From Paenibacillus radicis (ex Xue et al. 2023) (GTDB lineage: Bacteria; Bacillota; Bacilli; Paenibacillales; NBRC-103111): DNA of 64,000 nt. The notes beneath the pieces are model-generated. The model was not told where the DNA came from, did not search any database, and saw only the letters and a list, made by a program, of their open reading frames with translations. The DNA is taken from positions 1 through 64,000 of the forward strand of contig NZ_JANQBD010000034.1 of the NCBI RefSeq assembly GCF_024722015.1, read 5' to 3'. The position numbers and the translations under genes are program-made. Position 1 is the first letter of the stretch; every line of letters starts with the position of its first letter. Positions 57,311-64,000 of this stretch are shown here, one piece after another.

Positions 57311-58656
57311 AAATAGCTTATTTTAGTCCACTGAACCCCCAAAAAAGTGGAATTTCAGATTATTCTGAATACTTACTTGAAGCACTAATGGATAAAGCAG
57401 AAATAGATGTTTGGGTAGAAGGTTTCATTCCTTCTAATGAATTTATTAACACTAATTTTAAAATTTATGATTATGTTAGTAATCCTGAAATATTAGTTCA
57501 ATTAAAAGAATATGATGAAATTATTTACAACATAGGAAATAACCCATACTATCATACTCATATATATAATGTGTTTCTAAAATATAATGGAATCGTTATT
57601 TTACATGAATATGTACTTTATTACTTAGTAACAGGCTATTTACTAGAATATCACAATAATCCAACTATGTATTTAGAAGAATTATTCTATAATGATGATT
57701 ATAATGGTTATAATGAAGGACTAAAAATTCTTAGTAGTGAGATACCACCACTACAATATAAAAATCCCGAAAATTTACCCTTGAATAAACGACTAATTCA
57801 TCATGCGAGAGGAATTATTGTACATTCTGAATATGCCAAATTAGAGGTTTTAAGAATAAATCCTTTTGCAAATTGTATTACTATTGGTCAGATAGGTCCT
57901 AATACAGAAAAAATAAAACTTTCAAATATGAAAAAAAACATTCTTAAAAAAAAATGGGGAATCAAAAATGAAGAGTTGATAATTGCTTCATTTGGTTATA
58001 TCTCTCCAACAAAACGTATTCATCATATTATAAAAGCACTTGCTCAAATGGATAGAAAAACTGAATATAAATATCTCATGGTGGGTGAGGGCGATTACGT
58101 TAATAAACTAATAAAAAAATATAATCTTGAGGATAAAGTTATTTTAACTGGATTTACTAATAGTGAAGAATTTGATGAATTAATAGATTTATCAGATATT
58201 GTTATTAATCTTAGGTATCCTTATATGGGGGAAACATCTGCAGCTTTGATAAGAGCACTACTTCTTGGAAAAGCAACAATTGTATCGGATATTGGATGGT
58301 TCGGGGAACTGCCCAATGATATTGTTATTAAAATTCCTATTAATGAGAAAAATGAAGTCACATTGATAAAAGATGCAATTCAATTATTGGCTCGAAATAA
58401 TGTGGAGAAGAATAAACTTGAAATGAATGCTATAACCTATGCGAATAATTATTTGAACCCTCATGTTATTTCAAATGATATTCTAAAATTTACAATGACA
58501 GTAATGAAGAGATATTCAGAAGAAAAAATAATATACTTTGCATGTGATAAAATATGTGAAGTATTAGACGTATTAGATGCTACTTGTTATGATAGCTATA
58601 TAGACAAAATATCTAAGACTTTATATGATATATTTGTGACTTGGGAGGATAAATAG
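57307..58656 (+). CDS. GT4-family glycosyltransferase
   Basis: A 449-residue protein: IAYFSPLNPQKSGISDYSEY (acceptor loop), ASFGYISPTKRIHHIIKAL, MVGEGDYVNKLI, and RYPYMGETSAALIRALLLGK in the donor-site position. A C-terminal extension of about 60 residues is not typical. Start ATG 57307 overlaps the previous stop. The third consecutive transferase of this operon. Confidence 0.85.
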   Translation: MKIAYFSPLNPQKSGISDYSEYLLEALMDKAEIDVWVEGFIPSNEFINTNFKIYDYVSNPEILVQLKEYDEIIYNIGNNPYYHTHIYNVFLKYNGIVILHEYVLYYLVTGYLLEYHNNPTMYLEELFYNDDYNGYNEGLKILSSEIPPLQYKNPENLPLNKRLIHHARGIIVHSEYAKLEVLRINPFANCITIGQIGPNTEKIKLSNMKKNILKKKWGIKNEELIIASFGYISPTKRIHHIIKALAQMDRKTEYKYLMVGEGDYVNKLIKKYNLEDKVILTGFTNSEEFDELIDLSDIVINLRYPYMGETSAALIRALLLGKATIVSDIGWFGELPNDIVIKIPINEKNEVTLIKDAIQLLARNNVEKNKLEMNAITYANNYLNPHVISNDILKFTMTVMKRYSEEKIIYFACDKICEVLDVLDATCYDSYIDKISKTLYDIFVTWEDK

Positions 58657-58657
58657 A

Positions 58658-60796
58658 TTGAACTGGAAGAATAAATGGATATATACTGTAATATTAATTC
58701 ATATAGTAATTGCATTAACATATTCAGGGACGACTTTTCTTAAAAATATGAATGATTCTATCCCAGCTTCACCAGTTGGAAATAATATATCATATATGAC
58801 TCCAGGCGATCATTTTGAACAATTTTATAGATACAGTATTGTAAAAAATAATATATTAAGAATGAACTTTCCTTATTTTTCAGGATATCAGTATAATTTT
58901 GAAGATATTGGGAACTTTACCGAGGGACTAGTATTTTTTCCTTTCTCATTTATTTCTGGTATGCTTTCATTCGTTACAGGTGATATATTAGCATATAATT
59001 TAATGGCCTTATTATCTTATGTATTTGTTGGATTATCTGCTTATTATCTTGTACTCAATATCACAAAAAATAAGGGATCAGCAATTATTTCGTCCGTATT
59101 TTATTCAGCTTTACCTTTTAGAACATCTTTTCTATATGGTGAAATGGTATATGGGATAGATTTATGTTTATTACCTCTTCCCATTTTGTTTACAGAAAAA
59201 GCAATAGAATCTAATAAAAAGAGGTATTTTTTATTACTTGTAATTTCGTTATTTTTAATATCAACAGCCAATTCTCAAATGTTTTATTATTATTCATTAT
59301 TAGTCTCTCCATACTTTGTATTTAGGTTTTGGAACTATTTAAACAATAAAAAACTTATAACTAAAGATAAATTAATGAATATAAGTATTATTATATTCGG
59401 AATCTGTATGATTAGTAGTTATTTGTTTTATATTTTAAAATTAATGTCTAAATCAGCATTAGAAAAAGGACAAGATTTCTCGGAACTTTTTATTTATTCT
59501 CCTGAAATTAAAAATATTTTCATACATTATAGTGGTAATGAGAAAAATTTATATATTGGTTGGACTTTATTAATATTTATAGTGTTTATTATTAGTGGAG
59601 TATGGAACAGTAAAAAATATCTAAAAGAACGTGAACTTTTATTTCTATGGTTTTTTATTCCTATTTTTTTGTTGAGTTATATTTTGACTTTTGGACCCAA
59701 TTTCGACAAATATACTGGGCTTAATATGTATAAATGGTTTTTTGATAATATTCCTGCAGCAAATGGTACAAGAACTACAGGAAGAATCATGGCAATATCT
59801 GCATTACTGTTTACAGTAATATTAGGCATAATAATTAACTTCTCATATAATTATCTATCGAGAACAAAGGTAGGTAATAAATTTGTTATAAAGTTATTGG
59901 TAATAATAGTGTGCTTTAGTATTATTTTAGATTTCAACTATTTAAATCCTATCATGGTTAAAGTTGAAAAAGAAAATAGTGTTTACAGGACAATCAGTGG
60001 AACAAAGAATAGAGTACTAGCTATACCATTTCAGCATGAAGCAGATCATTTCATGAACGCTTCTTATATGTACTATTCATTAATTTACGATTTGAGGATG
60101 TTTAATGGTCACAGTTCTTTGTACCCATCAAAATATCGTGAGATTGCACCAATTCTTTATCCTATTAATGAAGGTGAATTTACAAAAGAGATCTGGAGGA
60201 ACGTTAAGAATCAGGGTTTTAAATACATAATAGTGCATAATACTGAGTTTGAACCACGCGTTTCACGTTTGATAACGGCAAAATTAATTAATAATAAATA
60301 TCTAAATCTTGTTAAACAAGATAAAGGATATTTTTTGCTGGAAATATTAGACACTCCAAAAGAGGCAGTGGAAACATTTCAAAGTATATTCAATCAATAT
60401 ATAAATATAGGTTCTGAGAGTAGTGATTTTGGTAGTATTCATTACTTCAACAATTGGTATGCAAAAGAGGTTTACGCTGATCAAAGACCATTTAGATGGA
60501 CTAAAAGCAATAAATCTTCGTTAGTTTATTTAGTTGATAAGAAAAAACCTATAAGTGCTATGGAGTTTGATGTCAAAGCTCCTCTAGCAGGTACAATATT
60601 GAAGTTGCGAGTCAATGAAAATCAGTACACAGAACAACCAATTGGAAATGGAGAATGGCATCATATTACAATTAAGCTAGCAGAACAAGATAAACCATAT
60701 TTTTTTGTTGAATTAGAAATCAATAATACATTTAACCCTGGAAAAACTGATTCACGCGAATTAGGAATAATGGTGTCAGATATTATTGTTAAATGA
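58658..60796 (+). CDS. Large polytopic membrane protein, YfhO/GT-C-like
   Basis: A 712-residue protein with about 11-12 hydrophobic segments over residues 5-440 and a C-terminal extracytoplasmic region (about 450-712). The first loop contains [15 protein letters not shown] with acidic residues in the place where GT-C enzymes bear their catalytic Asp. YfhO-like proteins use lipid-linked sugars to decorate wall or membrane polymers on the outside. TTG start 58658 has GGGAGGA 8 bases upstream. It may add a side chain to the exported glycan; the activity is not proven. Very AT-rich. Confidence 0.7.
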   Translation: MNWKNKWIYTVILIHIVIALTYSGTTFLKNMNDSIPASPVGNNISYMTPGDHFEQFYRYSIVKNNILRMNFPYFSGYQYNFEDIGNFTEGLVFFPFSFISGMLSFVTGDILAYNLMALLSYVFVGLSAYYLVLNITKNKGSAIISSVFYSALPFRTSFLYGEMVYGIDLCLLPLPILFTEKAIESNKKRYFLLLVISLFLISTANSQMFYYYSLLVSPYFVFRFWNYLNNKKLITKDKLMNISIIIFGICMISSYLFYILKLMSKSALEKGQDFSELFIYSPEIKNIFIHYSGNEKNLYIGWTLLIFIVFIISGVWNSKKYLKERELLFLWFFIPIFLLSYILTFGPNFDKYTGLNMYKWFFDNIPAANGTRTTGRIMAISALLFTVILGIIINFSYNYLSRTKVGNKFVIKLLVIIVCFSIILDFNYLNPIMVKVEKENSVYRTISGTKNRVLAIPFQHEADHFMNASYMYYSLIYDLRMFNGHSSLYPSKYREIAPILYPINEGEFTKEIWRNVKNQGFKYIIVHNTEFEPRVSRLITAKLINNKYLNLVKQDKGYFLLEILDTPKEAVETFQSIFNQYINIGSESSDFGSIHYFNNWYAKEVYADQRPFRWTKSNKSSLVYLVDKKKPISAMEFDVKAPLAGTILKLRVNENQYTEQPIGNGEWHHITIKLAEQDKPYFFVELEINNTFNPGKTDSRELGIMVSDIIVK

Positions 60797-60929
60797 GCAA
60801 AATTATAATAATGATTGTAAAAGCAAAAAACCGGCTCATTTCTCATCAATTCTCACGTTACTGAAGTCAAGAGCTCACTTCATTTTAATTAAATTAATAA
60901 ACTTTATTTTTATAAGGGAGGAATATATA

Positions 60930-61844
60930 ATGAAAGGCATTATTCTTGCAGGGGGAAGTGGTACAAGGCTCTACCCATTGACTAAAAGTATTTCAAAACA
61001 ATTGTTACCTGTATACGATAAACCTATGATTTATTATCCTTTATCAGTATTAATGTTATCTGGTATTAAACACATATTAATCATCTCTACACCTGAAGAT
61101 ACACCAAGATTTGAGCAACTACTTGGGGATGGCGCTAATCTAGGAATAAGATTAGAGTATGCTGTACAGCAATCCCCTGATGGTTTAGCGCAGGCTTTTA
61201 TTATCGCAGAAGATTTCATCGGAAAAGATAATGTAGCGCTTATTTTAGGTGATAACATATTTTATGGGCAAGGATTCACAACTATGTTAAAAAAAGTAGT
61301 TAAGAAAAAAATGGGTGCTACTGTATTTGGTTACCCTGTTAAGGATCCTGAGCGTTTTGGTGTAGTCACTTTCGATGAAAAGTTTAAAGTTCTTTCATTG
61401 GAAGAAAAGCCTCTAAACCCAAAATCGAACTATGCCGTCACTGGATTGTACTTTTATGATAATAAAGTTGTCGAATATGCAAAATCTATAAAGCCTTCTC
61501 CTAGAGGAGAGCTTGAAATAACTGATCTAAATAATATATACCTGGAAAAAGGTAATCTACAAGTGAATTTACTTGGTAGAGGATTTGCTTGGCTAGATAC
61601 AGGTACCCATAAATCTCTATTAGAAGCTTCGCAATTTATCGAAACCATCGAACAAAGACAAGGGTTAAAGGTAGCATGTTTGGAGGAAATAGCTTATCGC
61701 TACGGCTACATCAATAAAGAGCAATTATTAAGCCTTGCTCAATCCTTGAATAAAAGTGATTATGGCCAATACCTCATCCAACTTGCTATGCAAAATCATT
61801 TTGAGGAAACACAATACAAATTAGAATTGGTGGCCAATGATTAA
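60930..61844 (+). CDS. rfbA: Glucose-1-phosphate thymidylyltransferase
   Basis: A 304-residue Rml[78 protein letters not shown] and FAWLDTGTH. It forms dTDP-glucose from Glc-1-P and dTTP. ATG 60930 follows GGGAGG; in-frame codons upstream from 60786 have no site. The next gene uses its product. Confidence 0.96.
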   Translation: MKGIILAGGSGTRLYPLTKSISKQLLPVYDKPMIYYPLSVLMLSGIKHILIISTPEDTPRFEQLLGDGANLGIRLEYAVQQSPDGLAQAFIIAEDFIGKDNVALILGDNIFYGQGFTTMLKKVVKKKMGATVFGYPVKDPERFGVVTFDEKFKVLSLEEKPLNPKSNYAVTGLYFYDNKVVEYAKSIKPSPRGELEITDLNNIYLEKGNLQVNLLGRGFAWLDTGTHKSLLEASQFIETIEQRQGLKVACLEEIAYRYGYINKEQLLSLAQSLNKSDYGQYLIQLAMQNHFEETQYKLELVAND

Positions 61845-61846
61845 TT

Positions 61847-62884
61847 ATGACAATATTAGTTACTGGTGGTGCAGGATTTATAGGCTCAAACTTTCTACCT
61901 TATTTCATGGAAAAGTATGAGAATTACAAAATCGTTAACATTGATTCCTTAACCTATGCTGGAAATATTAGTAATTTAAAGGAGATCTCAGGAAATAATA
62001 GATACACTTTAATAAAAGGCGATATTACAAATCGAGAATTAATAAGTTTCTTATTTAGTGAATACGATATAAGAGGAGTTATTCATTTCGCAGCGGAATC
62101 CCATGTTGATAATTCTATTAAAACTCCGGAGATTTTTGTGAAAACTAATGTTTTAGGTTCTTTTACTTTAGTTGATATAGCTAAAAATTATTGGATGGAT
62201 GCCCCTCATAAATATAAAGTAGGTTATGAAAATTGTAGATTTCATCATATTTCCACTGATGAAGTGTATGGGACTCTTGGAGAAACGGGATTATTTAGTG
62301 AAAAAACTCCCTATGCACCTAATAGTCCCTACAGTGCTACTAAAGCAAGTTCAGACATGATCATAAGAAGTTACTATCATACATATGGTTTAAATGTTGT
62401 TACAACGAATTGTTCGAATAACTACGGACCTAAGCAGCATGATGAAAAGTTAATTCCAACAATAATCAGAAAAGCTTTAAAATTAGAATCTATTCCTATC
62501 TATGGAGCTGGAGATAATGTTAGGGATTGGTTATATGTAATGGATCATTGTAAGGGGATTGATTTAGTTTTCCATAAGGGGACAATAGGGGAGAATTACA
62601 ATATCGGTGGTAATAACGAAAGAAAAAATATTTACATTGCTTCAAAAATTTGCGAGATTCTCGATGGCGTTGCCCCAGAATATAAAGCAAATAAAATAAA
62701 TAGCTATAAAGATCTTATTTGTTTCGTACAAGACAGACCTGGTCATGATAAAAGGTATGCTATTGATTCAAATAAAATCAAAGAAGAATTACATTGGGTT
62801 CCCGATGAACATTTTGAAAGTGGAATAATGAAAACTGTTCAATGGTATTTAGAGAAAAAAACTGATCAATGGCTTAACAACTAA
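61847..62884 (+). CDS. rfbB: dTDP-glucose 4,6-dehydratase
   Basis: A 345-residue RmlB: ILVTGGAGFIGSNFLPYF, VIHFAAESHVDNSI, HHISTDEVYGTLGE (catalytic Asp/Glu pair) and YSATKASSDMII (YxxxK), NCSNNYGPKQHDEKLIP. It makes dTDP-4-keto-6-deoxyglucose, the branch point to rhamnose or amino-deoxy sugars. RmlC and RmlD are not in the window, so the branch is open; the acyltransferase and WbqC-like genes that follow favour an acylated amino sugar. Confidence 0.96.
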   Translation: MTILVTGGAGFIGSNFLPYFMEKYENYKIVNIDSLTYAGNISNLKEISGNNRYTLIKGDITNRELISFLFSEYDIRGVIHFAAESHVDNSIKTPEIFVKTNVLGSFTLVDIAKNYWMDAPHKYKVGYENCRFHHISTDEVYGTLGETGLFSEKTPYAPNSPYSATKASSDMIIRSYYHTYGLNVVTTNCSNNYGPKQHDEKLIPTIIRKALKLESIPIYGAGDNVRDWLYVMDHCKGIDLVFHKGTIGENYNIGGNNERKNIYIASKICEILDGVAPEYKANKINSYKDLICFVQDRPGHDKRYAIDSNKIKEELHWVPDEHFESGIMKTVQWYLEKKTDQWLNN

Positions 62885-62937
62885 AACACAACATTTATAT
62901 AATGCAATTTTTTGAAGCTAAAATATAAGGGGACTTT

Positions 62938-63513
62938 ATGAGTAAGATAATAATTTATGGTTCCAAAGATTTTGCTTACGTTATAAAAAGTTTGGTTGAA
63001 GACTGCGGACATGAATTCGTTGGTTTTATTGATGATTATAACGATGGTGAATTTGTTATTGGAACATACTCAGATGTCAAAACAAAATATCCTCCCCATC
63101 TTTATGATATAGTAATAGCCATTGGTTACAATAATCTTGATGCTAGATGGAAAGTTTACCAAAAAATTTTAGTTGATGGGTATAATATTGCATCATTAGT
63201 ACATCCAACTGCACTAATTAGCAAAAGTTGTGAGATAGGAAATGGTGTTATAATAATGGTTGGGGCCATAATTGATACTAATTGTGTGCTAAATGACCTA
63301 GTTGTTGTCTGGCCTGGGGTAGTTATAAACCATGATTCAATTATAGGGGAAAATAATTTTCTATCACCAAACTCAACTATTTGTGGTTTCGTCTATACTG
63401 AGCAAAGTTGCTTTATTGGTGCAGGAGCTGTAATTGTAAATCATACAGTAGTCCCTCAATCAAGCTTTATTAAGGCGGGACAAGTGTACTATCAAAAGAA
63501 GCTCGTAGAATAA
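62938..63513 (+). CDS. NeuD/PglD-like sugar O- or N-acyltransferase
   Basis: A 191-residue protein with a PglD-type N-terminal nucleotide-binding domain (IIIYGSKDFAYVIKSLVED, GFIDDYNDGEFV) and a left-handed beta-helix of hexapeptide repeats from about residue 90 (HPTALISKSCEIGNGVIIM, GAGAVIVNH). The usual catalytic His in this family is likely H133 (NHDSIIG). It acetylates or otherwise acylates a nucleotide sugar or glycan. It follows rfbB by 53 bases. Confidence 0.82.
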   Translation: MSKIIIYGSKDFAYVIKSLVEDCGHEFVGFIDDYNDGEFVIGTYSDVKTKYPPHLYDIVIAIGYNNLDARWKVYQKILVDGYNIASLVHPTALISKSCEIGNGVIIMVGAIIDTNCVLNDLVVVWPGVVINHDSIIGENNFLSPNSTICGFVYTEQSCFIGAGAVIVNHTVVPQSSFIKAGQVYYQKKLVE

Positions 63514-63531
63514 GAAGGGAATTAATTCTTT

Positions 63532-64000
63532 ATGAAAAAGATTGCTATAATACAATCAAATTATATTCCCTGGAAGGGATATTTTGATATTATTAACGAT
63601 TGCGATTTATTTATTTTATATGATGATGTCCAATATACTCATGGTGATTGGAGAAATAGAAACAAAATTAAAACAAACAATGGAACCAGTTGGCTTACAA
63701 TCCCAGTTGGTGCTCATTTAGATAAATTAACTTGCCAAGTTCAGATTAACGATAACAAATGGCAAATAAAACACTGGAAATCATTACAAGCCAGTTATTC
63801 TAGAACTTCATATTTTAAATATTATCGAGATTTCTTAGAATATGTTTATTTAGAAAAGAATTGGTCTTATCTGTCTGAATTAAATCAATACTTAATAAAA
63901 CATATATCCAAAGAATTCCTTGGTATTAAAACAGAAATACGTGACTCTAGTGAATACAATGTTCAAGGGAAGAAACTAGATAGGGTAATTGATTTGGTGA
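63532..64000 (+). CDS. WbqC-like family protein, truncated by the window end
   Basis: An open frame of at least 156 codons starts at ATG 63532 after AGAAGGGA. The start (KKIAIIQSNYIPWKGYFDII), DLFILYDDVQYTHGDW and RNRNKIKTNNG are the diagnostic N-terminal motifs of the WbqC-like family, found in glycan loci near amino-sugar genes. No stop is reached before base 64000; full family members are about 230 residues. Function in sugar modification is only inferred from context. Confidence 0.85.
   Translation, partial: MKKIAIIQSNYIPWKGYFDIINDCDLFILYDDVQYTHGDWRNRNKIKTNNGTSWLTIPVGAHLDKLTCQVQINDNKWQIKHWKSLQASYSRTSYFKYYRDFLEYVYLEKNWSYLSELNQYLIKHISKEFLGIKTEIRDSSEYNVQGKKLDRVIDLV

Overview
The window reads as a low-to-moderate GC Firmicute chromosome, most likely Paenibacillus or a close relative. 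Supporting signs are strong GGAGG-type ribosome sites, GTG and TTG starts, T-box leaders, a purine riboswitch, a CIRCE operator in front of groES-groEL, and an ABC-F / moaC / tatA-tatC / groES-groEL gene order that resembles the ydiF-moaC-tat-groE region of Bacillus subtilis. No rRNA, tRNA, CRISPR array or prophage was seen. The only insertion-sequence trace is an IS3-type transposase tail at the left edge.

Layout. 0-0.8 kb: IS remnant and copy 1 of a dispersed non-coding repeat. 0.8-4.7 kb: an AraC-type regulator divergent from an oxidoreductase and two TIM-barrel isomerase/epimerase genes, probably sugar or cyclitol catabolism. 4.8-12.3 kb: an Rpn-type nuclease, an exported polysaccharide deacetylase, and a MoxR / DUF58 / transglutaminase operon. 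12.3-18.8 kb: nucleotide and amino-acid supply under RNA control: guaA behind a tandem-repeat leader, a purine permease behind a guanine riboswitch, and leuA behind two tandem leucine T-boxes. 18.9-22.7 kb: a methyltransferase and a large membrane protein with an alkaline-phosphatase-like domain, separated by a dense DnaA-box cluster. 22.7-23.4 kb: repeat copy 2. 23.5-35.7 kb: ABC-F ATPase, a secreted EEP-fold hydrolase, a three-gene cyclic-di-GMP/response-regulator cluster, 5-formyl-THF cyclo-ligase, moaC, moaB and a MoeA-like gene, tatA-tatC, groES-groEL. 35.8-41.9 kb: an orphan heptad-repeat protein and a SWIM / SNF2 helicase pair with a small companion. 42.1-64 kb: a large surface-glycan locus.

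The glycan locus has two divergent operons meeting near 48.5 kb. The minus-strand operon encodes an initiating polyprenyl-phosphate sugar-1-phosphate transferase, two GT4 glycosyltransferases and an O-antigen ligase/polymerase-type membrane protein with a helical, TPR-like tail. The plus-strand operon encodes mannose-1-phosphate guanylyltransferase, GDP-mannose dehydratase and a reductase (a GDP-6-deoxyhexose route). It continues with a Wzm/Wzt-type ABC exporter, a coiled-coil methyltransferase, three glycosyltransferases, a polytopic YfhO-like protein, RmlA, RmlB, a NeuD-like acyltransferase and the start of a WbqC-like gene at the right edge. I infer an ABC-exported glycan of the S-layer or secondary cell-wall type, linked by the ligase-like protein and perhaps capped by the methyltransferase. 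DNA from about 48.4 kb onward is visibly more AT-rich than the left part, which suggests transfer.

The observations most worth following are: the DnaA-box cluster at 19.8-20.2 kb, with a 26-bp palindrome of two boxes inside the transglutaminase gene; the dispersed repeat whose two copies carry a compensatory base-pair change in a hairpin; the tandem hairpin leader of guaA; the tandem leucine T-boxes; and the coiled-coil methyltransferase next to the Wzm/Wzt exporter as a candidate chain-length terminator.
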